NCBI GenBank assembly: GCA_012845835.1
Contig: JABAKD010000020.1
Coordinates: 12,825,488-12,889,487, forward strand
Length of the DNA: 64,000 nt
From: Undaria pinnatifida
Taxonomy: Eukaryota > Sar > Phaeophyceae > Laminariales > Alariaceae
Reading direction: 5' to 3'
Part shown: one piece after another, positions 42,465-54,100 of the stretch
Numbering within the stretch: the stretch's first letter is position 1
Layout of the letters: every line of letters begins with the position of its first letter
Notes under the pieces: model-generated
Told to the model about the DNA's origin: nothing
Seen by the model: the letters and a program-made list of their open reading frames with translations, nothing else
The model's database searches: none
Made by a program: the position numbers and the translations under genes

Positions 42465-43241
42465 TCACCCGGTCAGATTCCACACGTTTGGTGCGACGCT
42501 TGGCGCCCACCAAATGCTCCTCCAGAAAATACGAAGAGGATAAAGAACCTCTGCCATGCGCGGCAAAGACGTACACAGCCAATTGACAGCCTGCAAGAAC
42601 TGCACCAACTCGGCCGCACTCTCGGGCCGCCTCATGGTTGCCAAGCCCGCCAACCACTCAGGATCGTGCTTGATTTGCCCCTGCGAGTACACCTTTCCGC
42701 GCCAAGTGATGCTAGTCTCGAAAACGGTGCACTTGTGAGCCGCAGCGTACAATCCGACCTCTTCCAAGCTCTCCAGGATCAGCTCCAACGTATTGGACAA
42801 GTCAGTCTCGTCCAAACCCCAATAAACCACATCGTCCAACCAAATCATGCAATTCAGCCCCTCCAGCACGCGTGTCAGCGTCGCTTGAAAGTAGGAGGTG
42901 GCGTTCAAAATCCCTTGCGGTACTCGCGTAGGCGTATACAAACCGCCCGGCGTGGCGATCGTAATAATCTCGTGCGCTTCCGGTGCCAGCGGGCATTGAT
43001 AGTAACCTTGCAAAAGGTCAAGACTGCCGTAAAACTCAGCCTCACTCAGCTTGGCCATGCTTGCTTCCTGATTCGGCATCACCCCCGGCACCTTCTCGAC
43101 GCGCTGGTTTGCAGCCCGGAAATCGCTCACCGAGTAAAACCCCCCTTTTTTTGGCGTAGCCATAGCTGCACTGGCCCACACCGCCTGCATATTGAAGAAC
43201 CCAAACCCCAGAGCTGCCAACGAAGCCATACATGCTGCCAA
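42465..43241 (-). CDS. retrotransposon reverse transcriptase domain
   Basis: A 258-codon open frame with Ty3/gypsy RT blocks: FRAANQRVEKVPGVMPN, FYGSLDLLQGYYQCPLA, PTRVPQGILNATSYFQ, the catalytic MIWLDDVVYWG (here with WLDD rather than YIDD), LEEVGLYAAAHKC, WRGKVYSQGQIKHDPEW, and the connection region LVQFLQAVNWL with YPL. The domain is mostly intact, but the frame stops before RNase H. Confidence 0.92.
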   Translation of the reverse strand: MAACMASLAALGFGFFNMQAVWASAAMATPKKGGFYSVSDFRAANQRVEKVPGVMPNQEASMAKLSEAEFYGSLDLLQGYYQCPLAPEAHEIITIATPGGLYTPTRVPQGILNATSYFQATLTRVLEGLNCMIWLDDVVYWGLDETDLSNTLELILESLEEVGLYAAAHKCTVFETSITWRGKVYSQGQIKHDPEWLAGLATMRRPESAAELVQFLQAVNWLCTSLPRMAEVLYPLRIFWRSIWWAPSVAPNVWNLTG

Positions 43242-43594
43242 CCAGGCGGTCCTGACGGTGATGTAGACGCGCGGCCGAGCCTTGACCGGCCGAGCGCCCG
43301 GCTTAAGGGTGACGCGCAGGGGCTCAACACGCGCGGGCGGGTCGCCCCTGCGTAACCCACGCCGGAACGCATTCCAGCGCCTCCCGATGACGACACGAAG
43401 AACTCCACATGCAACTCATCCAACCCAGCAGCCGCCGACGTCAGAACGGCCTCCTCCAGCGCCTCAGACCTAGCCCGTAATTCCTCTTCCGGGCCCATGT
43501 CGACGTCCGGCCCCCGCGCCCCCGAGTGCTCCGGCGTCCCGCGCTGCTGCTGCTGCAAAGCGTCGACACTAGCAATGATGCGGCGGCATTGCCG

Positions 43595-44317
43595 CTACGC
43601 TGCGGTGTCGACACCGGTGAGGGCGGCACGCTCCCGCGCGCGCGCCCCTAAAATGTCATAGACATCGATGCCCAACAGCTTCAAAGTTGGGTTTCCGAAA
43701 ATGAAAACATCTTCGTCGCCCGGCATGACTGCAAAGGAAAACGGATCCATGGTGACCAAACCCCAGCTGGTGTGCAGAGCAATCCGCACCGGGCACGTTC
43801 TCACCTGGACCACGAGCACACGGCCATCCGCCACCTTGAGCTTCCCCGGGTGCGCCATGCCCCCCACAACTGGCACATCAGGAAATGCCGCTTGCAACTT
43901 GTTCGCAATCCCAGTAGGCATAGTCGTGATACCAGACCCCGAGTCGAGTATGGCAACAGCATCAACCGCCGCCATAACAGCTGCCCCGGGCACCGACAAG
44001 CTGGCTTGACACCATTTTTCGCGCTCGTCGACGGCCACGCCTTCGGCACTAAACCCGGACGTACTACGAGGCAGCACGCCGTGGAACGCTGGTACGTACG
44101 GCCCCGATTCCCCAGGCCCGTCAGCCGCCGGCGCATTTACCGACGCCGGGGCATTATCGGAAGACGGGATCGGGTGCGGGGGCCAAAATTCGGTCGCCCT
44201 GCCCGCGCCCGCGGGCTCGGTGTCACCAGAGACAACCGCACGACCGTCAACGTGGCACTGATGGAAAGAAGTCGAAGATGCCCCCCCGTGACCCTTCCCC
44301 GCTCCAGAAAAGGGCAT
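43595..44317 (-). CDS. retrotransposon aspartic protease domain
   Basis: A 240-codon open frame. After a Pro/Ala-rich lead comes AVAILDSGSGITTMP (retropepsin D-S-G active site) and later VFIFGNPTLKLLGIDVYDI, the flap/C-terminal strand pattern of retropepsins. It sits between the zinc knuckle and RT, as expected for gag-pol. Confidence 0.8.
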   Translation of the reverse strand: MPFSGAGKGHGGASSTSFHQCHVDGRAVVSGDTEPAGAGRATEFWPPHPIPSSDNAPASVNAPAADGPGESGPYVPAFHGVLPRSTSGFSAEGVAVDEREKWCQASLSVPGAAVMAAVDAVAILDSGSGITTMPTGIANKLQAAFPDVPVVGGMAHPGKLKVADGRVLVVQVRTCPVRIALHTSWGLVTMDPFSFAVMPGDEDVFIFGNPTLKLLGIDVYDILGARARERAALTGVDTAA

Positions 44318-44521
44318 CGAGCCTGATTGATGCGCCGAGAAACGCTGCTGCTGCAGTGAGTGCTGCGGTTGTCGTTGCTGCGGCTGCCGCTGCTTCTGTG
44401 GTCGCTGCTGCTGCTGCGCCGGCGGCGTCGGTCGTCCACGCCCCGTGGACGACCCGTGACCCCCGTTTCCCCGCTCCCCCGCGGGCAGCGAGGAGGCCTT
44501 CGAAGGAAAGGTGTGCAGAGG

Positions 44522-44563
44522 GCAGTTACGAGCGAGGTGGCCGAACTAACGGCATTCGAAGCA
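44522..44563 (-). pseudogene. gag CCHC zinc knuckle with in-frame stop
   Basis: The minus strand reads C-x2-C-x4-H-x4-C (CFEC then a TAG codon, FGHLARNC). The TAG sits at the second position after the second Cys. The amber codon breaks gag before the protease. Confidence 0.85.
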
Positions 44564-44863
44564 GGTAACCACCGCGGTAGACGCCTTATCGGCCGCCTCA
44601 CCGACCGATACCGGGAAACGGCTTCGCGGACGACTGCCCGCGCGAATTCACCCGACCAGTACGTGTTTGGTGCCACTGCTTATCAGCCATCTCTACCGTG
44701 CGCCATTCGACGGCCACATTCCGGACCCGATCAAAAACTTCCTTTGGTTTGTCCTTCCCGGCCCCTCTCATTTCAAGCTGATGCTCAACCTTAAGTTTGA
44801 ACTCGGGGGATTCAACCCAGCCACCAGCGCTTTACTAATGACGGCTGCAGGACCTCTTTTGTA

Positions 44864-45407
44864 AGCACCCAGCGTGTCACGGAAAACGCGTTCAGCACTG
44901 GGGTTTTCAAAGAACTGTTCAAGGCGACTATGTATGGACGGCGTCAATCCGATCTACAGCAGTAGCTTCGGACCCCATGGTCACCCGACGGCACACCTCA
45001 ACCGCCGCAATAGATGGGTCGACAGAATCGTCGGGCCAACATGCTGCGCGCTTCGCAAGCGCCTCGCGTAAATCATCTTCCTGTAATTCAGTCCCGCCAA
45101 AATATTTCCGCGACAAGCACGAACGGAGGGACTGACGCAGCAGCTAAGCAACCAACAGCACAGGGCGCGAGATAGACTGTGCGTTGTTGCTGAATTCCAT
45201 CGCCCGCTCGTACTCAGCGTATTGGGTATAGAAGAGGAGCGACGCTGCCTGTGAGAAAACCCGTCCATACTGTGAAGCGCCGGGACCATTTCCCAATATG
45301 GGGTCATCCAACCCGATGAGAACCTCACCATCAGCAGACGTGGGGCCCTGCGATCCCCCGCCTTCTGCTGCTGCCGCTCCTCCACGCTGGGAGCGACGTT
45401 GGGACAT
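44864..45407 (-). pseudogene. retrotransposon gag N-terminal part, broken
   Basis: Starts MSQRRSQRGGAAAAEGGG at 45,407 and continues to a stop near 45,144 (SISRPVLLVA). Further gag-like sequence (ELQEDDLREALAKRAACW and similar) continues in another frame down to about 44,930. No catalytic motif is expected here; the assignment is from position. Confidence 0.65.
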
Positions 45408-45569
45408 ATCCTGCGGCGATCCCTTGTTCAGCTATAGACGTCTCGGCTCTTCTCTCAATCTTGTATTACCGAGACGCGGCGCAATTCGCAGCTACCCGTA
45501 GCTGCTGTATCGATCCTTGCCGAAGAGACCTTGACTAACTTCAGTGTGTTCACCAAAATTATCGATAAT

Positions 45570-45888
45570 TGTAGACACGCCTTGAGCTAGGCAAGGTCTG
45601 CTTGACCCGAAAGTATCCCCCCTTGGCCTGAGGGGGGCTGGTCAGCACAATTCAGGTGCTAAGAAAGGAGAGAGAAGTTGTTGTGTTAACTCCGAACACA
45701 AGAAAACAAGCGATCTTAACTTCATCATACCAGAATCCAGAAGAGGATAAGTAGAAACCCCTACAGTATTCAGATCTAAATAACGTTCACACTACACATC
45801 AGATCCTCAGCAGCCAAATCACCACCCAGAAGATCAGGTCATATCTTACCACCAGCACTACACACTCTCTGGTGCTCCACTGTCCACA
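45570..45888 (-). repeat. LTR (5' LTR in element orientation)
   Basis: 319 bp; pairs with 39,366-39,694. Just inside it, on the minus strand, is TTTTGGTGAACACACTG, whose TGG could begin a primer-binding site about 14 nt from the LTR. The priming tRNA was not identified. Confidence 0.93.
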
Positions 45889-46045
45889 GAGGATAGATCC
45901 CTTTTGAATATATGATATACGGTCTAGATCATGCCGCCGGACGGTGGAGCGCGTGATTTAGGTGATCTGGCACACGTTTCCTGGGTTGGATCTGTACTAC
46001 TACTCGCATCCTACGCGATACACCACAACGGCACGTATAGCAGGG

Positions 46046-46265
46046 CTTTTCACGAGTCGGATCATTCCTCGGTGTACCAGTCGGGGCGGATCAGATTGAC
46101 CCGACCCTAACAGGGATATTTGAAAACCTCCTGGACCCGATCCGACCCGACCCGAACCGGGAGATTTCGAACACCTTTCGACCCGAACCGACTCGACCCG
46201 CGAGTTTTTTTTAATACCACCTGACCTGACCGGCGGGCCGGACTATGACCCGTGATAAGCTCTGA
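46046..46265 (+). repeat. GACCCGACC-rich dispersed repeat, copy 2
   Basis: TTTTCACGAGTCGG, GGGATATTTGAAAACCTCCT, GACCCGATCCGACCCGACC and a terminal GACTATGACCCGTGATAAGC. Same orientation and order as 28,999-29,215. Confidence 0.8.
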
Positions 46266-47343
46266 TATGTAGGATCTAGATTATGTAGATTATCTACTAT
46301 AAATCGTGCTCTGTCCGATGTGTGCGGGTAGTAGCTTTTTCTTTGCGTCGGAAACAGTGCTCTACCTTGTCGAATTGGGGAGCGAGTTTGAAAACAAACA
46401 GACTGTCGCGTAGCAGACCAGAGCTCTTCGAACCGCAATGACCGGAAAAACAGATTAGCTTTCCCATTATTGCGCGCCATTCTGTTCAGTCACAATGCTT
46501 GCCTTGATTTTTTGTTGTGTCCTCAACGGAACAAACACGGACCAGACTATGGCAAGGAGTTAGCAAAAAATCGTGAAATATCGAGCTTGTCATCTCCATT
46601 ATTAACCGGTCGGCAGCGTCAATCGAAGCGTGCGATAAGCTCCGCAATTCCTGCATTGCAAAGGTACAGACCTGGGTGTGCGCAACCGTTGCCTGTCACT
46701 TCAACGAAGCCTCTTGCTGTAGGATAATAGTCGTGATAGACCAAGCAGCGTCGTGCACCTTTACGAGCATGCATTGATCAATCCTCTGTTTAGCTCTTAC
46801 CACGCATTTTTTCAAAGCTGCCGCCCGCCTCTTCAAAAAATCAACTTGTACTACACGCGTTGTATATTGAAAAACACGTAGTACCAGGTGCCGACGTGAA
46901 GCCTACCAACCAAATTTCCGTTTACGGCATCAATTACTACGGAAATATCCGAGAACACCCGGCAAAATGCCGTCCTTGGGCTGCCGACGTTCCGATTCAA
47001 CCTATGACAGCCACATCAACACATGACACAGTAAACTCATCCAGCACACTTACTTCATAAGGCAATCCTCTTTCTCTCCGTTCCTCGCACGGCAGGCATA
47101 ACTTTGAGAACATGAAATCTCTAAAATGTCGAAAAATCAATCCCTCCTCTGGCAACACGAACAGCTGCGGCACAACTCCACACACGTTCCTTTCCGATAC
47201 CGCGGCAACCGCTTCGTTCGAGCCCGAATGTATGAGCCGGTAAAACAGCTAAGATCTCTCCCTCTGTATTGCGCTTGCCCCCAGTCCCCACCCATATCAA
47301 TAGGTTCAACCGTCACCTCTTCACCTCAAAGTCGAACGTCAGA

Positions 47344-47556
47344 GGTGCACCGCCAGGAAACCCCTTCAAAAATCGACTACCGCGCAGCTTGCGTTCATGC
47401 ACAAAATCCTTCAGCTTCCGAATTGCCCCCAACTATATTACGTGCCCTGGTGTGCACCGCGAGGAAAACCCTCCGAAAAACGACTACACGCAGCTTGCCT
47501 TCATTCGCTAAATCGTTCAAAAACCTCGAATTGCCCCCGACCTATTTTGCGTGTCC
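47344..47556 (+). repeat. ~107-bp tandem duplication
   Basis: GTGCACCGC.AGGAAA.CCCT, CGCAGCTTGC.TTCAT and CGAATTGCCCCC.AC.TAT recur with a ~107-bp offset. Confidence 0.85.
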
Positions 47557-48002
47557 ATCCCTGATCTCCGTGCCCATCTTTGCTGCAATACCTGGCTATA
47601 GATAGCCACGGGATGGGGGGCAGCAAATGCGCATGCCCATGGCGCAATTTCGACATCCCACCTCGTTCACGGATTGCTGCAGTACTATAATACATTGACA
47701 GCCACAAGTCCAGTATATTACGTTGAGCCCACCGAGTTCCGGCAAGCACTGGCCACTATTCCTGCGAATGACTGACCCTCCGGCATGTGAGCAAAACCGC
47801 ACTGGGTTCTCACCTGCCCCCTGCTGCACTGCCACCATTTCTGTTATTTACCGTCCCGTCCCGCCTGTGAGAAAAACCAGCGCTAGGGCCCCTCCTGCCC
47901 CCTGCCCCTCCCCTCTCATTTCCCTTGATCATAACCCGTCATTGCTACAAAAACCCTTCACGTCATGTTTGTGCTTTATCCACGACCGTTGCCGATTTGC
48001 TA

Positions 48003-48110
48003 GAAGCCTTTGAGGCGTGCTGTTTTCATGGGCAACCCTTCTTTAGACCGAAGTGGGTATGACGATTTGCTAAAAGCCTTTTGAGTCGTGATATTTTCAT
48101 GGGTTAGGCT
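48003..48110 (+). repeat. ~65-bp tandem duplication
   Basis: GATTTGCTA.AAGCCTTT and TTTTCATGGG occur twice with similar spacing, followed by a diverged GACCGAAG/GGTCGAAG. Confidence 0.7.
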
Positions 48111-49109
48111 TCGTGAGGTCGAAGAAGGCGGCGCGACGTAGACGACGCTTGAGGACTCCAAACTAGCGGCGTGTTTTATTTCGTGGGTGCGCGCGAAGCA
48201 CGCGTGCGTGTAGATTGGCCAATCCTCAGTGGTACCTGAGAGAGAGGAAGAATGAAGGAGAGAAAGACAACGAGAAAGAAAAAAAAAAGAGAGAACCAGA
48301 AAGAGGGAAATATTTATCGGGAGAGAGACGGGAGGGGGCACGGAGAGAAAGAGAGGAAGAGACAGTGTGAAAAAGCAAACATAAGCAACACCAGCGCCAG
48401 GCGAGTATAGGCTACAGACGTCTCCCTCGTATAGCCACGTCAGAAAACTTTGAAGAAAGCGAACGGGAATGGGAGGCACCAAGTCCTGCTTTCTCACGAG
48501 ACGCGTGCTATGAGTAACACTTTACGGCCAAAACACAGCCGTCTGCCGGGCTTCCTCAACAGGGGAGGAACTGCCCAAATATCGTAGGAGGAGCAGTTAT
48601 TCTTACTATTAGGGCATTTGCGATTTCCAATTTCTGTTGGGTTAGACGAACGACGTAAACCCAAGGCCAACCAGCCAACCCACGGAAAAATTGGGCCAGC
48701 AATTAAAACAACTGCACGAAAACATGTTTCGAGCCTAATCTTTCGCACGTTGGTTGGTGGGTTGGGTCAGCCTTGGATCTTGATGTTCGACGGTTTCAAT
48801 AGTATTATCACTTTTTTTTCCTACCCAAACCCTGCCCAGCCGAAAACAAAATACCCCCTCGAACACCCTATTATCTAATGCTGCCGCCGACGATTCAATG
48901 TCAGTGTTGCGTTTGAACGAGGCCTCTTGCCCCGGCCGGTGGTCCCGAGATAACTCACCCTTTGCTGGAGTTACTTTTGGCCCTGTAGGCGTGGAAAGAC
49001 AGACTGTCGTTGCCCGAACGGGCGGACTTGCGGTTTCTCCCGAGGGTCGCGCTCTCCGTCTCGTCGTTCACGGCACCACCCTAAGAAACAAAAGATGGTC
49101 AATGACAAA

Positions 49110-49950
49110 AACAAATAGGGGAGTGGAGGTATGAGGGCTCTCGAATAAACGCCTTAGCGTGCACTCCGGAAGGGTACATAGCGTCAGTTTTCGTCATGTC
49201 TGAAAGTTGTGAGCTTCTAAGAGGGTCGCGCCCCCCTGCTCTTGGTCCACGGCAACACCCGGGCAACCAAAAACCGGCCAATGAGACAAAAGGGTGGGCA
49301 GAGGGGGAATGAGGGCTCGGAAAAATAGTTCGCATGCGTTCCAGGAGGATATACAGCGTCGATTTCCTCTCTTCGTTCCCAACACCACCCTTCAAAAACA
49401 AACATCGCGAGCAAGTAGGAAAAAGGAGGGCGAGGAAATGCATGAGACACGCCAGGGTAGAGCTACACCGGTGTATTTCGGTTCCCACTTGAGGACCTGT
49501 AAAACAAAAAATTGCTGCCGGACGACACTCCCATGTCCTAGGTAAAACGAAAATCGAGAAGGAAAAAAAACGACGAATTTCCGACGATTTTGAATTAAGG
49601 AGCCCCGTGATTTGGAAACCGTTTCCGACAAAAAGGGCTACCTCTATTGTAGCACGTGTCATGACCGCGGACTACGCGGACTAAAGCCTTCGCATGCACC
49701 CCTGGAGGGTGCGAGGGTAGCGTCACTCCCCTTCTCGTCGTTCACGGCACCACTCCGGAAAACAAAAAGGTGGCCAATTATTGAAAAATAAAAGGGGGGA
49801 GGGCAAGGGGGGGAGTCACCTAAAACGACATGGCCAACCAGAACAAAGGAGTGCGAGGGTCAACGAGAAGAGGGGGGCGAGGAGAGGAATGAGCTAAAAC
49901 CGCGTGGCCAATGATAAAATAAGGAGGTCGAGGGGAGGGATGACCTAAAA
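49110..49950 (+). repeat. degenerate repeat block
   Basis: Recurring words: GAGGGCTC.CGAA, CGCATGC..CC.GGAGG, TAGCGTCA, GTCGTTCACGGCACCAC, AAACAAAAAGGTGGCCAAT and ATGACCTAAAAC. About four imperfect copies. One fragment of the inverted-repeat family (CGACGATTTTGAATTAAGGA) lies at 49,577-49,665. Confidence 0.6.
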
Positions 49951-50266
49951 CACAATGTAATCACTTGAGAAAAATAAAACGACGGGCGAGGGGACGTATA
50001 AGCTCCGATGAAAACCTCCGCATGCACCCCACCCCAGGAAGGATAGCGCCATTTTCCTTGGGCCTGAACGCTGCGAGTTTACACGGGTCCATGCGCATGT
50101 TCCTCGCGCTATTTCCTCAAAACGTGGGAGGGAAATCGCCGTCGAGCTCCGAAACAACCGGTGGAAAGCGCTGCCATTCCTTTAACTACAAATCACGGAA
50201 CTATAAACAACCGCTTCAAATTTCCCCGTCAACGCAAGCCCAGCACTTGAAAAGCGCAAAACCTAC

Positions 50267-50362
50267 CTCGTCCACCTTGGCTCCCGGGCGGGAAATCTCT
50301 GAGGTTTGCGCTTCGAGGATCTCGTTGTCTAAAGCCGCCATTTCTGAGCCAAAACGCTTGAC
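50267..50362 (-). CDS. vWA gene exon 12 (visible): helical segment
   Basis: Acceptor CCCCTGCAG, donor GACGAG/GTAGGT; 32 codons, phase 0. VKRFGSEMAALDNEILEAQ, then SEISRPGAKVDE. The reading continues beyond, since no stop is reached. Confidence 0.75.
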
Positions 50363-51104
50363 CTGCAGGGGGGGGGGGGTGCGAGCGGGAAGCGAAAAGG
50401 TGGCCGGTTCCTCGTCATCAACGCCTATGAAAATAGCACATGGGTTGGTTTGGCACCATTAACGCGCATGAAAATAACACATGGGTTGATTTTGTAAGAT
50501 TTTGAACCATCAACGCCTACGAAAATAGTCCATAAGTTGTTTTTTGGTACCGTCGACGCCAATTAAAACAGCCCATTGGTTAATTTGGTACATACGGGCA
50601 GCACAAATGGGTTCAACACCTCGACATCGACGCGCACGAAAATATCTCATGGGAAAATTCGATGTATCAAGGGGCTACAAAACAATTTTAGTGCCTTGTC
50701 ATCAGCGCGCATCAAAAGTTTAACTGGGTTGATTTGATATACCATTAGGCCACAAACAGTAATGCTGCATGTCACCGCGTCAGGGGGCATATAAACATAC
50801 CGGACGGTGAGACGGTGTGGCACGGCTAGCAAAATCGCGGAAGGCGCAACGTGCACGCTTGCAAAAGCAGACACGATGAATCGCGCCAGGTTGAATATCG
50901 ACACTAACCTGCTCCTGTGCCTTTTGGCTGTCAGAGTTCCGCGTCATGAGGTTGCTCCAGGCGCGCATGGACACCCTGGTAGACTGGTAAGCGCCCCTAC
51001 TCGCCATGCTCCCAGCTTGCGACGCCGCGTGGCCCGCGACCACCGCCATCTAGGCGGGGCAAGCATTCCACCACGGCGATATCAACGACAACAGCAGCAA
51101 ACCA

Positions 51105-51142
<38 letters not shown>

Positions 51143-54100
51143 GAAATGGCAGCAACGGCCGCAAGAAGCGAGGAAACACATCAGAAAAATAACGCAGATA
51201 TCATAGAACCACGGTGGACCACACACATTCTACCACGCAATAACGACAGCAGCATCAAGCAGCATTAGCAGCAGCAAAAGGAAGCAGAGGCAGCACTGAC
51301 AACAGCAACAGCAACAACGGCCGCAATGGCGTGGAACACAAATAAAAAAGTAAGCAGCTGGCCCGGAATCATAGGATCAGGGTGAATCACACAAACACAC
51401 CGTGTCCGAAAATAGGTGGGGGCACCTGCAAACAGGAAAGGTAAACCTGTACAGCGGAGGTTCGTGAAATGGAAATCCTCGATCAAAACCAGAACTGTAT
51501 ATAGGGTGCCTTCACGTACTGTCCTACTGCCGAGCATGCGTACTACTCGAACAGAGACGACCCACCAACCAAAACAGAGCACGGTCCACACATAATCTAC
51601 TTCCAACTCAGAAAGAGAAAAGGGAGATAACTCGTAAAAGAAAACCGAAGTATCTCCACACTACTGCAGAAACGAAGCGTCGCATACAACATGACCACCG
51701 GCACCTTGGGCAAACTGTCTCTCGGCCGCTTCACTAAGAACGGTGCCGCACGCCGAAACACGATATTACACATACCGCAAGGAACGAACCCGCTCACGAA
51801 ATGGAGGATAAAAAACAGCAGCGAAAACGGCATACGGGCGCTTTTATTAACGAAATCTCGCACTTTGCCCTGTTGCCAAAAAAAAACATCGCACACCAAT
51901 ACCAAGTAGTTTATATCCCCCCCGCAAAAAATGTATCCGAAAACAAAGGGTCGCAGTTCTAAACGGGTTGAACGTTCGGTTATGTCAACCAATCAGCCCA
52001 CCGACGCGAATGCTGGGAGAACAAAACTCTCTCTCGAACGGTACGCGCGAATAATGTTTTCACGGCCGGCGAGCACGCTGCAACCCAGACGGAACGGGAA
52101 AAAACTCAACAACAGAAAAGCACAAAAACCAAAAGCATTTACAGACCGCAGCAAGAGCGATCTTGGCACATATTACACACCTGTGAAGATGTCACGAATA
52201 AATATCGCGTGATTTTTGCTGAGAATTCTAAAGCTCGTGCTGTAGACTATACCAGGCACATCATAGACCTGGTGAGTCGCAGAACAACCCGAAAGGTTGG
52301 GCATAAAATTACGAGAATCTGTGACACAAAAAAAACGTACCTGGCAGCAAAAACAAAAAGAAACAGATACCTCACGGCACAAAAAAGCTCATCCCACTAC
52401 TTTTAAGACCAGGGAACAACCTTTATCACGAAACGGCAACGCGATCAAGCACCGAAGCCCCGTTGACCCTTACCGACATGGACCCCTCCGCCTCTTTTTT
52501 GCTCCTGGTTACTTTCTGGGTCCTCGTGAGGACGCGCATGCACTTCATGCCATCGGGGCGGGTGTAGCGAATCTGAACCTGTGTGTCGATGGATCGGCGT
52601 GGAAAGAAACAAAAAGAGCACGAGTTGGGGGTCACACGACGCACACATGTGTTTTACGAAATACGTGTGCGTCGCAAAAATCGGTCTCGGAAGACCGCTC
52701 TCCGGGGACGGATAATGCGGGGGGGGGGAAGGCCCAACGAAAAAGGCTGCGCCGTGCATGCCAACAACATCAAACTCTCAACGATCGTGAAGACAACGTT
52801 TGTGCACGCTATAGTGAGAACAACCATGAGTCTCGACAATTCTGAAGATGGAGTTATGTGCGTCTCGCGTGTCAAAAAAGGGTGAGAGAAAACGTCCAGG
52901 TGCAGTGTCCGCTTTTCGCACACGCAGGAAAAGCGATGCTGGCATCGATGCTGGCATCTTTTTTCTCGTAACACAGACAAACATTGGCAGACCAATACCG
53001 TGCGCTGTCCGCGACCTAAACGTGCACATAGAGATACCAGACTCGCTCATCTCCTGGCGTCGACCAAAAACGTCGCCAGAAAAAACACACACAGCATATC
53101 CCGTCCGGCACACTAAGAACAGCAAGCCGAGTAGAAAAAGACAGACATTTGCGCTTGTCGGTTTGCCGTGACACTCGCAATCGCAATCGCAACCACCTAA
53201 CCGGGGCTTTCTTCGCACAAATATACCAGCATCTAGCACGCGCGCCTTCATTCTTATGAATGAAGGATAGCACCAGCCGCCCACGCAAAGTGAGGCATAT
53301 TTCCAGATCACCCGTAAAAACAAACACCAACAGATCCCGGCACCAGGCACCAGAAGGGAACATCCCCCCAAAAACAATCCAAGATCAACAGGAAAAAGGA
53401 GAAATACAGAAAATATCCAATCAACCTGTGCCCAATGCAGCATAACGAACCTCCCCCCCCCCCCGAACGAAATGAGTACGCCTGTCCAATGTCTCGAAAG
53501 GGATGCGTGGTCAACGGTTAAACGACTAAGACCACCACCGTCCCACCACCCCATTCCCCCCCCCAACCCAACCTAAACACGACTCTCTCTCACCTGGAAC
53601 GGAAGGAACGCCGGAGTGGTGCTGGTTCCTGCCGCATCCACTGCCGCCGTCGTCGCCGCGGTGTTACTCCCGCGGTCCTGACTCTTCTCCGCCAGAGCTG
53701 GCGCACCCTTTCCCTGTGTAGCAGCCATCGGCCCCTTCCCATTTAGCATACCCACCACCTGTGGCTGTTCCGGAACTTCGACGTGGACGGAGGCGGTGTT
53801 GGCGTGCCGGGGGGGGGGCGAGAAAGGGGACGCGGCGGCAGCGGTGGCGGCGGCGGCGGTGGCGGTGGCGGCGGGGGTGGCGGCGGCGGGGGTGGCAGCA
53901 CTCGCAGCGGTGGCTGCGGAAACTTTAGAGGCGGCGGCCCCAGGGTTGGCAGCCGAGGTAGAAGCGACCCCGGGGTCTTTAATGCCCATCGCCTGACGCT
54001 CGACCTTGCGTCGGACTTGGTACTCGAAGTTCAGCTCGGTTTCGCGGGTCACCTAAACGTTTAAAAGGGTTCAAGAAGGGGGCAAAAAAAAGGGATAGTG

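Larger units (their letters stand above)
39366..45888 (-). mobile_element. full-length degenerate Ty3/gypsy (chromovirus-like) LTR retrotransposon
   Basis: Two LTRs (39,366-39,694 and 45,570-45,888), both TGTAGACACG...CTGTCCACA on the plus strand, roughly 90% identical by eye. The element is flanked by GAGG on both sides (39,362-39,365 and 45,889-45,892), a 4-bp target duplication. Gene order on the minus strand is gag (from 45,407), CCHC zinc knuckle, aspartic protease, reverse transcriptase, RNase H, integrase with HHCC and DDE, and a chromodomain-like tail. That order and the integrase-then-chromodomain end define Ty3/gypsy chromoviruses. Frames are broken between domains, the zinc knuckle has an in-frame stop, and the chromodomain is frameshifted, so this copy cannot be autonomous. 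It was mobilised long enough ago for ~10% LTR divergence. Confidence 0.95.
45889..50266. other. spacer between LTR element and vWA gene; repeat-rich, no supported gene
   Basis: Holds the second GACCC element (46,046-46,265), tandem duplications at 47,344-47,556 and 48,003-48,110, and a long degenerate repeat block at 49,110-49,950. The 3' exon(s) and stop of the vWA gene probably lie at the right end of this stretch but were not located. Confidence 0.5.

Noticed and set aside
42666-43355. 229-codon plus-strand frame
   Set aside because: Antisense shadow of the reverse transcriptase.
48000-48497. 165-codon minus frame with hydrophobic stretch
   Set aside because: Crosses a tandem duplication and a purine-rich low-complexity tract (GAGAGAAAGA); the hydrophobic run is the complement of that tract.
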